A stretch of DNA of 64,000 nt from Actinomycetes bacterium. GTDB lineage: Bacteria > Actinomycetota > Acidimicrobiia > Acidimicrobiales > Microtrichaceae. The notes under the pieces were generated by a model. The model ran no database searches and was not told the DNA's origin. It was given only the letters and a program-made list of their open reading frames with translations. Both the position numbers and the translations under genes were made by a program. The stretch is taken from positions 1 through 64,000 of the forward strand of contig JAAEPF010000021.1 in the NCBI GenBank assembly GCA_024222295.1. The letters run 5' to 3'. Below are positions 41,203-49,519 of the stretch, one piece after another. Position 1 is the first letter of the stretch, and the number at the start of each line of letters is the position of its first letter.

Positions 41203-42332
41203 CCAGGACCAGCGAGCACGACACCGACCAGGGCGATGGGGCACCCGACCCCCTCACCGACGATGACTGGGTTCCGCTGCCCAACGACGCCGACGGTGGC
41301 CGTCGCGTGCTGGCCCTCGTGGTCGGAGCCGTCCTGGTGCTCGCCATCACGATCGGCGGGCTGGTGTTCTGGGTGTCGCGCAAGATCGACCCGCCCGGCG
41401 AACCCGGTGCTGTGGTCGCCAGCATCGAGATCCCCACGGGCTCATCCAACGACTCGATCGGGGAGATCCTGGCTGACGCCGGCGTCGTCAGCGACGGCGG
41501 ACTGTTCGCCCGCTACACGGGCCTGAAGGGCGAGGGCCCCTGGGAGGCCGGCGAGTACGTCGAGTTCCGGGAGAACTCCAGCTTCGACGAGGCGGTCTCG
41601 GTACTCGACGCCGGCCCCTTGCCGGTCGGCGCGTCCAAGGTGCGCGTCACCGAGGGCAAGCGCCTCACGGATGCGCTCGACCAGATAGCCGAACAGCACC
41701 CCAACGTCACGGTGGAGGACCTTCTCCTCGCGCTCGGGTCAGGCGAGGTCACCTCCAAATACCTGCCAGAGGGGTCCACCAGCTGGGAGGGCCTGCTCTT
41801 CCCCGACACCTATGAGTTCTCCGACGACGCCACGGCGACGCAGATCCTGCAGACCCTGGCCGACCAGATGGTGTCGGTGATGGATGAGCTGGGCTACGAG
41901 CGTGCCGAGGCGCTCCGGGGCCTGGGCGCCTACGAGCTGGTGACCGTCGCGTCCATGGCGGAGCGGGAGACGGGGAGTCCCGAGGAGGAGCGCGGCCAGA
42001 TTGCGCGGGTGATCTACAACCGCCTCGACGACGGCGAACCACTCGGCATCGACGCCACGATCCTCTACGGACTGGGCCGCAACTCCGGTGAGCTCACCAA
42101 GTCCGAACTCGAGGCGGACTCGCCGTACAACTCGCGGCTCAACGCGGGCCTGCCGCCGACCCCGATCGGACTGCCCGGCAGGGCCTCGCTGCAGGCCGCC
42201 ATCGACCCACCCACGGGCGACTGGAGGTTCTACGTGTTGGTCTCCAACGACCCGCCCTCGCACCTGTTCACGGAGTCGTACTCGGAGTTCCAGCAGGCCA
42301 AGGCCGAGGCGCAGGCCGACGGGGTGTTCTGA
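41199..42332 (+). CDS. mltG: Endolytic murein transglycosylase MltG
   Basis: Single-pass membrane enzyme of 377 residues thought to cut nascent glycan strands. An acidic N-terminus of 39 residues is followed by a helix (LALVVGAVLVLAITIGGLVFWV), a LysM-like segment, and the YceG domain. The catalytic Glu is in ASMAERETGSPEERG, followed by IARVIYNRL, YNSRLNAGLPPTPIGLPGRASLQAAIDP and a C-terminal LFTESYSEFQQAKAEAQ. The TTG start at 41199 overlaps the ruvX stop; a longer frame upstream lies wholly inside ruvX. The order alaS-ruvX-mltG-aroE is standard in actinobacteria. Confidence 0.92.
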   Translation: MTRTSEHDTDQGDGAPDPLTDDDWVPLPNDADGGRRVLALVVGAVLVLAITIGGLVFWVSRKIDPPGEPGAVVASIEIPTGSSNDSIGEILADAGVVSDGGLFARYTGLKGEGPWEAGEYVEFRENSSFDEAVSVLDAGPLPVGASKVRVTEGKRLTDALDQIAEQHPNVTVEDLLLALGSGEVTSKYLPEGSTSWEGLLFPDTYEFSDDATATQILQTLADQMVSVMDELGYERAEALRGLGAYELVTVASMAERETGSPEEERGQIARVIYNRLDDGEPLGIDATILYGLGRNSGELTKSELEADSPYNSRLNAGLPPTPIGLPGRASLQAAIDPPTGDWRFYVLVSNDPPSHLFTESYSEFQQAKAEAQADGVF

Positions 42333-42335
42333 GAC

Positions 42336-43184
42336 GTGTTGCCCTCCGGTGCCCCCGGTGGCTCCACCACGGTCGCGGCCGTCATCGGGGATCCGGTGCG
42401 CCACAGCCGCTCGCCGGCCATCCTCAACGCCGCGTTCGCTGCAGCCGGACTGGACTGGACCTTCGCGGCCTTCGAGGTGCCGCGCGGCCGCGGGGCCGAG
42501 GCTGCGGCCGCAGTGCGCTCGCTGGGCCTCGGCGGCTTGTCGGTGACCATGCCCCACAAGCAGGAGGTGATCGCTTCGCTCGACCGGCTCACCGGCGATG
42601 CCGAGGCGTTGGGAGCAGTCAACTGCATCGAGCGTGACGGCGAGACCCTGGTGGGCCACAACACCGATGGTGCCGGATTCCTCGCCGGACTCGCCGCAGA
42701 GGAATTCGATCCGTCCGGTGCACGATGTGTCGTTCTGGGCGCCGGCGGAGCTTCGCGTGCGGTCGTGCTGGCGCTGGCCGGTGCGGGCGCCGCCGAAGTC
42801 GTCGTGGTCAACCGCACTCCGGACAAGGCGCTGGTTGCGGCAGCCCTGGCCGGCCGGGCTGGTCGGACCGCCGGACCCGAGTCGTTGGGCGACGCGCTCG
42901 CATCCGCGGACCTGCTCGTGAACGCGACCCCTGTCGGCATGGCCGACGGGGACCAGTCGCCCGTGGACCCGTCGCTCATTCGCCCGGCGCTGGTGGTGAG
43001 CGATCTGGTCTACCACCCTGCGGACACGCCCCTGATGGAGTCTGCACGGCAGGCCGGTGCGAAGGCCCACAACGGCCTGGGGATGCTCGTCGGCCAGGCA
43101 GCGGTGGCGTTCGGTATCTGGACAGGCGGGCAGGCCCCCGTCGCCGAGATGGCCCGGGCAGCGGTCGAACCACCTGAAAACTGA
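42336..43184 (+). CDS. aroE: Shikimate dehydrogenase
   Basis: NADP-dependent reductase of 282 residues converting dehydroshikimate to shikimate. The substrate domain begins with AVIGDPVRHSRSPAILNAAFAAAGLDW and the catalytic Lys is in LSVTMPHKQEVIASL; the cofactor domain has VLGAGGASRAVVLALAGAG and NRTPDKA, and the C-terminal LVYHPADTPLMESARQAGAKAHNGLGMLVGQA. The GTG at 42336 follows the mltG stop by three bases. The other shikimate genes, aroK, aroB and aroQ, lie 2.5 kb downstream behind two uncharacterised genes. Confidence 0.95.
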   Translation: MLPSGAPGGSTTVAAVIGDPVRHSRSPAILNAAFAAAGLDWTFAAFEVPRGRGAEAAAAVRSLGLGGLSVTMPHKQEVIASLDRLTGDAEALGAVNCIERDGETLVGHNTDGAGFLAGLAAEEFDPSGARCVVLGAGGASRAVVLALAGAGAAEVVVVNRTPDKALVAAALAGRAGRTAGPESLGDALASADLLVNATPVGMADGDQSPVDPSLIRPALVVSDLVYHPADTPLMESARQAGAKAHNGLGMLVGQAAVAFGIWTGGQAPVAEMARAAVEPPEN

Positions 43185-43239
43185 ACCAGCCGGCCAAACG
43201 TGCCGATGAGGTGTCGTTCCCGCGCAAGGAGAAACGGAA

Positions 43240-44532
43240 GTGGCCCTCCAAGGCACCATCGACTCGTTCCCACTCGTAGACGTCCTGCAGTTGCTCACGA
43301 CGTCCAACAAGACCGGCCGGCTGGACCTCGTCGGCGACCGCGGGCGCGGCGCCCTGTGGGTGGACGAAGGCCGCCTCATCGCCGGCAACCTGCAGGGACG
43401 CGATCTCGACGAGGCAGCTGATGCCGTCTGGGAGCTCCTGAGGTTCAACGACGGCTCCTTCGAGTTCAGCACCGGCGAGGAGCCTCTCGAGGCTCGCTTC
43501 TCCACCGACGTGGGAGAGGCGATGGCGGCGGCCTCCGAGATGCTCGAGCAATGGGAGCGCATCCTGGAGCGGGTGCCGGACCTGGCCCACCACGTACAGC
43601 TGAGCACCGAGCTTCCGGGCGCCGACATCCGCCTCAGCGCCGATGACTGGTCCGCTGTCGTGGCGATCGGTCCCGGCCCGAGGGTGCAGGACGTGCTGGT
43701 GTCGCTCGGCGCCAGCGAGTTCGCCGGATGCGCCCGCCTTGCCGAACTGGTGGACCGCGGCCTGATCGAGGTGACCGAGCCGGCAGCCGGGGTGGCTGCG
43801 CACCCCGCCGTGGCCCCGGTGGAGGTTGAGCCGGCAGCCCCGCTGCCCGATCCCGCCGAGCCGGTCGCGGTCGAGCCTGTGGCCGAGGAACCAGTCCCCG
43901 TTCAGTCCGAGTTCCGCGAGCCAGCGGCTGCAGAGCCCGTGGCCGACGCGCCGGACGCCCCCGCACCGCTCGCGACCGAGCCCGTTGCAGCCGAACCGGC
44001 CGATGCGGCGGTGCCACAGGCTGCACCCCAGTGGGACGCCCCGGAGGACGTCCCGCTCTCGGAGCAATTCCCCGAACAGTCCGTTGCCCAGGCGGAGGTG
44101 CCGGCCGCCGCGTCAGTGGCGCCGCCACAGCCCGCTCCCGAGCCCATGGCCCCGGGTGTCGCAGAGCCGTTGTTGGAGGCCCGGGTGGTGTCAGAGCAGG
44201 AACCGGCGCCCGGTGAACACCTCGCGCAGGCCGAGGCGGTGGTCGCCCAGGGCTTGCCGACCCAACCCCAATACGAGGCCGAGCCGGTCGCCGGGGCTGC
44301 GGGCGAGTTCCCCGAGCACTTCCCGATCGACGACCTCGTGGGTGGCGAGCAGAACCCCGCCTGGGATCCTGCCCAACAGGCAGCCGACCAGCCCGCCGCG
44401 ACCGGTGGCCACAACGGAGCCGATCCCCAGGCTGACGCTGCATCGGGCGATGTGCTGTCGCAGATCAGCCGTCTCAGCCCCAAGGCCGCAGAGGCGATCG
44501 CGGCCGCGCTCGGCGACGGCGAAGCTCAGTAG
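43240..44532 (+). CDS. DUF4388 domain protein with long Pro/Ala-rich region
   Basis: A 430-residue protein. The first 85 residues form a DUF4388 domain (ALQGTIDSFPLVDVLQLLTTSNKTGRL, then GRLIAGNL, and FNDGSFEF), a fold related to PATAN-type receiver-associated domains seen in bacterial signalling. Residues 190-390 are rich in Pro, Ala, Glu and Val (EPVAxEP-like) and look disordered. A short conserved end, SQISRLSPKAAEAIAAALG, could be a helix for binding a partner. AAGGAG eight bases before GTG at 43240 is a clear ribosome binding site. No membrane helix is present. Function unknown; a DUF4388 next to aro genes suggests no obvious metabolic role. Confidence 0.72.
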   Translation: MALQGTIDSFPLVDVLQLLTTSNKTGRLDLVGDRGRGALWVDEGRLIAGNLQGRDLDEAADAVWELLRFNDGSFEFSTGEEPLEARFSTDVGEAMAAASEMLEQWERILERVPDLAHHVQLSTELPGADIRLSADDWSAVVAIGPGPRVQDVLVSLGASEFAGCARLAELVDRGLIEVTEPAAGVAAHPAVAPVEVEPAAPLPDPAEPVAVEPVAEEPVPVQSEFREPAAAEPVADAPDAPAPLATEPVAAEPADAAVPQAAPQWDAPEDVPLSEQFPEQSVAQAEVPAAASVAPPQPAPEPMAPGVAEPLLEARVVSEQEPAPGEHLAQAEAVVAQGLPTQPQYEAEPVAGAAGEFPEHFPIDDLVGGEQNPAWDPAQQAADQPAATGGHNGADPQADAASGDVLSQISRLSPKAAEAIAAALGDGEAQ

Positions 44533-44590
44533 CGCCAGCCGATGGGAGCTCGAAGCGGTGGGGGTGCGGGGGCCCAGAGCGCAGGTCCAG

Positions 44591-44596
44591 TAGCAT
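44591..44596 (+). promoter_or_regulatory. -10 element (TAGCAT) of leaderless promoter
   Basis: TAGCAT ends eight bases before the GTG at 44605. Confidence 0.5.
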
Positions 44597-44604
44597 GTTC
44601 CGAC

Positions 44605-45735
44605 GTGTCGGTGTTCAGTTCACGTTCAGCAGACAATGGCCGGCGAGCGGCGCCGGATGCGGTGGGTCGCGGCGTGCTTGGTCACGACCCTGACGGCACC
44701 CCGACGCTGTTCGTGCTGGCCGGCAACTCGCTCGGCACCACGCCGGTCGGGGTGGAGGGCGCACCGCAGTGGTTCGACCTGCGGCGCCTCGTGAACCTCG
44801 ATGCAGTTGGTGACCCGGTGGGGGCCAGGCTGCCCGTCGAGGCCTCCTTCGACGGCGGGTCCACGCTCATCGCGATGTGGCCCGAGCCGTTCGTGGACCA
44901 GGTGGTAGGCCGGCTGCAGGAACTGCTCTCGGCCGGCGACATGGTCCCACAGGGTGCCGAAGCCGCGGGTCCGGGGGGCGACGCAGCCCCTCCGGTGGCC
45001 GAGCAGCGATTCGACGCCGGCCCCATCGAGGCCACTGCAGCAGAGGCCCAGCCGGCTCTGGAGCCCCCAGCGGCCTTTGCCCCGCCTGTGGCAGAGCCCA
45101 TGGCGCCGCCGCCGGAGGCCCCACCTGCAGCGGTGCCGCCTGTCGCGCCTGTGGCCGAGCCCATGGCGCAACCACCCGAAGCACAGCCGTTGGCGGATCC
45201 GCCGATGCCCGGAGGCCAGCCGCTTCCCCCATCCGATGCGCCTGCGGGCCCAGCCGGAGCGGCTCCGCTGCCCGGTGCCGTGCCGGTCAACAACCCCCAG
45301 GGGGCCGAGGCGCCCATGTGGGCAGCCGGTGACGACCGCCCACTGCCGGGCGATGGTCCACCTCTCGCGCAGCAAGGCGGTTCGGCCGGCGGACAGCTGA
45401 CCCTGGAAGACGTCGTCTACCACGGTGGCTACCCGGGCCAGACCAAGAAGCGCAAGAAGTGCGTGGCAGTGCTCGACGGCACCGGTGTCACCGTGAACGG
45501 ACCCAGTGGTCCCGACTTCCGGCTCGGCTGGGAGGTCATTCGATCTGTGGAGGCCCAGAACGCAGATGAGGCCAAGTTCCGTCTCGGGGTGAAGGCCAAG
45601 CGCAACTCCACGGTCATCGTCCTCGACTGCGACCAGGGCGTCACCATCGTGATCGAGGCGCTGGACGTGCCGACCATGCCCCTGAAGGGCGCGCTGCAGG
45701 AGCTGCTCGGCGGTGGTCCGGTCACCGTGACGTGA
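44605..45735 (+). CDS. Uncharacterised Pro/Ala-rich protein with a PH-like C-terminal domain
   Basis: A 376-residue protein. The N-terminal 110 residues are globular, with SLGTTPVGVEGAPQWFDLRRLVNLDAVGDPVGARL; a Pro/Ala-rich stretch (about 115-260) follows. The last 110 residues, VVYHGGYPGQTKKRKKCVAVLDGTGVTVNG and GWEVIRSVEAQNADEAKFRLGVKAKRN, resemble a PH-like or bacterial PH domain built of antiparallel strands. The overall layout (globular, Pro-rich, small domain) parallels the preceding DUF4388 protein, and both genes sit between aroE and aroK. GTG at 44605 is supported by the TAGCAT element. The stop overlaps the aroK start (GTGA). Confidence 0.65.
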   Translation: MSVFSSRSADNGRRAAPDAVGRGVLGHDPDGTPTLFVLAGNSLGTTPVGVEGAPQWFDLRRLVNLDAVGDPVGARLPVEASFDGGSTLIAMWPEPFVDQVVGRLQELLSAGDMVPQGAEAAGPGGDAAPPVAEQRFDAGPIEATAAEAQPALEPPAAFAPPVAEPMAPPPEAPPAAVPPVAPVAEPMAQPPEAQPLADPPMPGGQPLPPSDAPAGPAGAAPLPGAVPVNNPQGAEAPMWAAGDDRPLPGDGPPLAQQGGSAGGQLTLEDVVYHGGYPGQTKKRKKCVAVLDGTGVTVNGPSGPDFRLGWEVIRSVEAQNADEAKFRLGVKAKRNSTVIVLDCDQGVTIVIEALDVPTMPLKGALQELLGGGPVTVT

Positions 45736-46253
45736 GGGGTGCCGCCCACGTGTCGCTGGTGGGCCTTTCCGGCACCGGCAAGTCAAGTGTCGCTCCGCTG
45801 GTGGCGCGGCGCACCGGCCGGGTCGCGGTTGACCTGGACGACTTGGTGCAGCAACAGGTCGGGTCCACCATCGCGGAGCTGTTCGAGGTCGAAGGTGAAC
45901 AGGCATTCCGCCGTCGTGAGCTCGAGGCGCTCGAGTCGACCCTCGAAGGCCCTGCTGCGGTGGTGGCCACCGGGGGTGGAGTGGTGACGACACCGCAGGC
46001 AGCCGGGTTGCTCTCGTCGCGTACCACGGTTGTGTGGCTGGACGCATCGCCCGCTCAGTTGGCGCCGCGGCTCTCGGCCGACGAAGAGGCCAGGCCCCTG
46101 CTGGCCGGCAATGCGCTGGAACGGCTCGAGCAGATGCATGCCGAACGCGGCCCGCTCTACGAGTCGCTGGCCGATGTGGTCATCGACGTGTCTGCCGGCA
46201 CTCCCGAGGCCATCGCCGATGCAGTCACCGCCAGCATCGGGTTGCAGCCATGA
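45732..46253 (+). CDS. aroK: Shikimate kinase
   Basis: P-loop kinase of 173 residues phosphorylating the 3-OH of shikimate. Visible are the Walker A VGLSGTGKSSVAPLVA, the shikimate-binding DLDDLV, FRRRELEALE with its conserved Arg, VVATGGGVV and RPLLAG of the lid. Lengths and order fit the family. The GTG start overlaps the previous stop (GTGA). Downstream, its stop overlaps the ATG of a 14-codon frame that in turn overlaps aroB, so aroK-aroB coupling is by relay. Confidence 0.94.
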   Translation: MRGAAHVSLVGLSGTGKSSVAPLVARRTGRVAVDLDDLVQQQVGSTIAELFEVEGEQAFRRRELEALESTLEGPAAVVATGGGVVTTPQAAGLLSSRTTVVWLDASPAQLAPRLSADEEARPLLAGNALERLEQMHAERGPLYESLADVVIDVSAGTPEAIADAVTASIGLQP

Positions 46254-46294
46254 CGGAAGCGATTGCAGCAGCACTGACGGGAGTGTGGTTGTGA
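46250..46294 (+). CDS. Possible 14-residue relay ORF between aroK and aroB
   Basis: ATG at 46250 overlaps the aroK stop (ATGA at 46250-46253) and the frame MTEAIAAALTGVWL ends in TGA at 46292-46294, overlapping the GTG of aroB (GTGA at 46291-46294). Ribosomes finishing aroK could thus be handed to aroB by translation of a tiny frame. No protein evidence; the peptide may simply be a coupling device without a role of its own. Confidence 0.4.
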   Translation: MTEAIAAALTGVWL

Positions 46295-47307
46295 GCGACA
46301 CACTGCAGGTCGATCTCGTGCTGGCCGATGGGCGGCGCTGCCCGGTGCTGGTCGGCGAGGGCGTCCGCGGCGAGCTGGCGGCAGCGGTGCCCGAGAGCGC
46401 CTCGAAGGTGGCGGTCGTGACCCAGGCGGCGGTCGGTGTCGATGTCGACCCCGGGGTGGATCACCGGGTGTTCACGATCGGCGAGGGTGAGTGGCACAAG
46501 AGGCTCGGCACCATCGAACAGCTGTGTTCGGAGTGGGCCGAGTGGGGCCTGAGCCGCGCCGACTGCGTGGTGGGTGTCGGTGGCGGGCTGGTCACCGACG
46601 TGGCGGGATTCGCCGCGTCGGTGTACCACCGTGGCCTGCCCGTCATCCACGTTGCCACCACGTTGCTGGCCCAGATCGACGCCGCCATCGGCGGCAAGAC
46701 AGGCGTGAACCTGCCGGAGGGCAAGAACCTCGTCGGCAGCTTCTGGCAGCCGACGGCCGTGTTCTGCGACACCGAGACCCTGCAGACACTGCCACCTGCG
46801 GAATGGCGGTGCGGCCTCGGCGAAATGGCGAAGTACAACTGGCTGGGCGGAGACCGCCTCGACACGCTGCCGCTGGTCGAACGGGTAGCCCGGTGCGTGC
46901 AGATCAAGGCCGACGTGGTGGCCTCGGACGAGCGCGAAGGTGGCAGGCGGGCCCTGCTCAACTACGGCCACACCCTGGCCCACGCGCTCGAGACCGGCGG
47001 CGGCCACGAACTGCGCCACGGGGAGGCGGTTGCGATCGGCCTCGTCTATGCCGCAGAACTCGCCCGGATGCTCGGGCGCATCGGCGATGATGCCGTGGCC
47101 GAGCACCGTAGGGTCGTGGCCGGCTACGACCTGCCCACGGAATTACCCGCTGGCACGGATCCCGCGAGGCTGGTGCACTTGATGGGGCGCGACAAGAAGT
47201 CCCTCGGCACCGGCCTCACGTTCGTGCTGCTCGGCGAAGGGGGAGTCGAGGTGGTCAAGGGCGTTGACCCCGAGACCGCGGAGGCAGCGTTGCAGGAGAT
47301 GACATGA
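46291..47307 (+). CDS. aroB: 3-dehydroquinate synthase
   Basis: Zinc- and NAD-dependent enzyme of 338 residues that cyclises DAHP. Family marks are VGVGGGLVTDVAGFAASVYHRG, IHVATTLLAQIDAAIGGKTGVNLPEGKNLVGSFWQP, GLGEMAKYNW, the metal ligand region LLNYGHTLAHALE and HGEAVAIGLVYA, and MGRDKKSLGTGLTFVLL near the C-terminus. It is slightly shorter than the common 360 residues. GTG at 46291 overlaps the small relay frame. The stop overlaps the aroQ start (ATGA). Confidence 0.95.
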   Translation: MSDTLQVDLVLADGRRCPVLVGEGVRGELAAAVPESASKVAVVTQAAVGVDVDPGVDHRVFTIGEGEWHKRLGTIEQLCSEWAEWGLSRADCVVGVGGGLVTDVAGFAASVYHRGLPVIHVATTLLAQIDAAIGGKTGVNLPEGKNLVGSFWQPTAVFCDTETLQTLPPAEWRCGLGEMAKYNWLGGDRLDTLPLVERVARCVQIKADVVASDEREGGRRALLNYGHTLAHALETGGGHELRHGEAVAIGLVYAAELARMLGRIGDDAVAEHRRVVAGYDLPTELPAGTDPARLVHLMGRDKKSLGTGLTFVLLGEGGVEVVKGVDPETAEAALQEMT

Positions 47308-47756
47308 GCCAGCCAGCAGTCCTGTTGTTGTCGGGACCCAACCTCGACCTTCTCGGCGAGCGCGAGCCCGATGTGTACGGCACCGCCACCCTTGCCGACC
47401 ACGTCGATGCCGCCGCTTGCGAGGCCGAGCAGTGCGGGCTCGCGGTCACCCACCTGCAGTCCGAAAGCGAGGCCGACCTGGTGAGGGCGGTGCACACTGC
47501 CCGCGCCGAGTCAGCGGGCATCATCATCAACGGAGGGGCCTTCACCCACTACAGCTGGGCGTTGCACGACGCACTGGCGGCATTCGAGGGGCCCGTGGTC
47601 GAGCTACACCTGTCCAACCCGGGTGCGCGCGAGGACTTCCGTCACCAGTCCGTGCTCACACCGGTCAGCACCGCTGTCATCGCCGGGCTCGGTGGCGAGG
47701 GCTATCCGCTGGCCGTCAGGGCGATGGCCGGGCTGCTGGGTACCCTCTCGGCATGA
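47304..47756 (+). CDS. aroQ: 3-dehydroquinate dehydratase, type II
   Basis: Dodecameric dehydratase of 150 residues. The catalytic loop is GPNLDLLGEREPDVYG with Arg and Tyr in place; the remaining active-site residues are the His of ELHLSN and the Arg of AREDFRH. Two departures from the consensus are Asp for Asn in GPNLN and Gly for Pro in the IINPGA block (IINGGAFTHYSWALHDAL), both near the active site but not at catalytic positions. Overlaps aroB upstream and pepQ downstream. Confidence 0.93.
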   Translation: MSQPAVLLLSGPNLDLLGEREPDVYGTATLADHVDAAACEAEQCGLAVTHLQSESEADLVRAVHTARAESAGIIINGGAFTHYSWALHDALAAFEGPVVELHLSNPGAREDFRHQSVLTPVSTAVIAGLGGEGYPLAVRAMAGLLGTLSA

Positions 47757-48886
47757 CCGTCACCGAAGGCGTCACACCGACACACAGCCCCGAGGACCTA
47801 CCGCCGATGGATGTGGCCGCTCGGATCGAGCGCCTCCGCGGTGCACTCGACGACGCCGGGGTCGACGCGGTGGTGGTTAGCGAGCTCACCAATGTGCGGT
47901 ACCTCACCGGCTTCACAGGGTCTTCCGCGATGGTGCTGGTGGCTCCCGACCGGGTGCTGTTCGTGACCGACGGCCGCTACACGACCCAGAGCGAACAGCA
48001 GCTCTCCGATTCAGGTGTGGTTGCCGAGATCGAGATCTCCACCGCTGCCCCCGAGCTCACGATTGCCGGCGCCGCTTCGGGCATCGACCGGCTGGGCCTC
48101 GAGGCCGACTCGATCTCGTGGTCCGCGCAGCGACGCTGGGCAGACGAGCTCTTCGACGGCGACCTCGTGCCCACGGTCGGGCTGGTCGAGGATCTGCGTC
48201 TCGTGAAGGACCCCGGCGAGGCCGCCAGGATCCGGGCCGCCTGCGCGATAGCCGATGAGGCACTGGGCTCGGTGCGTGACCGCCTGGCCGACCGCCCCAC
48301 CGAGCGCGACTTCGCGCTCGAGTTGGAGGCCGCCATGATGCGCCTCGGTGCCGATGACCTGAGCTTCGAGACGATCGTGGCGGCCGGTCCCAACGGTGCG
48401 AGACCGCATCATTCCCCGTCGGGACGGCAGGTGGCCGAGGGTGACCTGGTGGTCATCGATTTCGGGGCCCTCCTCGACGGCTACCACTCCGACATGACCC
48501 GCGCCGTGGCAGTGGGTGACGTGGGCGACGAGCGGCGCCGGATGCTTGACGTGGTGGCCGAGAGCCAACGTGCAGGCGTGGAGGCCGTTGCGGCAGGCGT
48601 GGAGGCCGTGGAGGTCGACCGGGTCTGCCGCGATGTGATCGAGGATGCGGGCTGGGGCGACGCATTCCTGCACGGCACCGGTCACGGAGTCGGTCTCGAC
48701 ATCCACGAGGAGCCACGTGTTTCCTCCCGCTCCACTGCCACCCTGGAGGTCGGCCATGTGGTCACGGTGGAGCCCGGCGTGTACCTTCCCGATCTCGGTG
48801 GGGTCCGCATCGAGGACACCGTTCTGGTGACCGAAGGCGGCTGTGAACGCCTGACGCTGGCCCCCAAGGACCCACAGCTGGGCTGA
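47753..48886 (+). CDS. pepQ: M24-family Xaa-Pro aminopeptidase
   Basis: Metallopeptidase of 377 residues of the creatinase/aminopeptidase P type. An N-terminal domain with TNVRYLTGFTGSSAMVLV is followed by the pita-bread domain carrying the five metal ligands: two Asp in VVIDFGALLDGYHSDMTR, His in HGTGHGVGLDIHEEPRV, and two Glu in TVEPGVYLPDLGGVRIEDTVLVT. It would remove an N-terminal residue before Pro. Often the neighbour of efp and aroQ in actinobacteria; a link with Pro-Pro translation via EF-P has been suggested but is not shown here. It overlaps aroQ (ATGA). A weak ACGGC/GCCGT hairpin overlaps the stop. Confidence 0.9.
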   Translation: MTVTEGVTPTHSPEDLPPMDVAARIERLRGALDDAGVDAVVVSELTNVRYLTGFTGSSAMVLVAPDRVLFVTDGRYTTQSEQQLSDSGVVAEIEISTAAPELTIAGAASGIDRLGLEADSISWSAQRRWADELFDGDLVPTVGLVEDLRLVKDPGEAARIRAACAIADEALGSVRDRLADRPTERDFALELEAAMMRLGADDLSFETIVAAGPNGARPHHSPSGRQVAEGDLVVIDFGALLDGYHSDMTRAVAVGDVGDERRRMLDVVAESQRAGVEAVAAGVEAVEVDRVCRDVIEDAGWGDAFLHGTGHGVGLDIHEEPRVSSRSTATLEVGHVVTVEPGVYLPDLGGVRIEDTVLVTEGGCERLTLAPKDPQLG

Positions 48887-48955
48887 CGGCCAGCGCCGTG
48901 GCCCAACCGATCCGGCGCTCTCGCGACCGGTGCACGACAACAACGAGGCCCAGAC

Positions 48956-49519
48956 ATGCCCCAGATCTCAACCGCAGACTTCAAGACCGGAATGACCGTC
49001 GACCTTGACGACGGCCTCTACACGTTGTCGGACTTCCAGCACGTGAAGCCCGGCAAGGGCGGGGCGTTCGTGCGCACCACCCTCAAGAACGTGCGCACGG
49101 GGGCGGTCGTGGACCGCACATTCCGCGCCGGCGAGAAGATGGAGCGCGCGATCGTCGACAAGCGCGAGATGCAGCTGCTGTACCGCGACGGCACGGACTT
49201 CGTTTTCATGGACAACTCGACCTACGACCAGATGAACGTGCCGCAGGCCACCATCGGTGAAGCCGCCAGCTTCCTGATCGACACCGCCAACGCACAGATC
49301 ATCTTCTACGGCGAGGAGATCATCGGCGTGGAGCTCCCGGCCTCGGTGGAGCTGGGCGTCGCCGAGACGGAGCCAGGGGTGCAGGGTGACCGTGTCTCCG
49401 GCGCGAAGAAGCCCGCCACCCTCGAGACCGGCCACGTCGTGCAGGTGCCGCTGTTCATCGAGCCCGGGGAGCGCCTCAAGGTCGACACGCGCACCGGGGA
49501 GTTCATCTCCCGCGCATGA
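48956..49519 (+). CDS. efp: Translation elongation factor P
   Basis: Three-domain factor of 187 residues relieving ribosome stalling at polyproline stretches. The N-terminal KOW-like domain contains LSDFQHVKPGKGGAFVRTTLKNVRTG, with the usual Lys at the tip of the loop (PGKGG), and the second and third OB domains have RDGTDFVFMDNSTYDQ and VPLFIEPGERLKVDTRTGEF. No lysine-modifying gene (EpmA-like) is in the window. ACGAGG upstream of the ATG is a weak ribosome binding site. The stop overlaps the nusB start (ATGA). Confidence 0.96.
   Translation: MPQISTADFKTGMTVDLDDGLYTLSDFQHVKPGKGGAFVRTTLKNVRTGAVVDRTFRAGEKMERAIVDKREMQLLYRDGTDFVFMDNSTYDQMNVPQATIGEAASFLIDTANAQIIFYGEEIIGVELPASVELGVAETEPGVQGDRVSGAKKPATLETGHVVQVPLFIEPGERLKVDTRTGEFISRA

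Noticed and set aside
41739-43628. Minus-strand open frame of 629 codons opposite mltG and aroE
   Set aside because: Shadow frame; both sense genes are clear family members.
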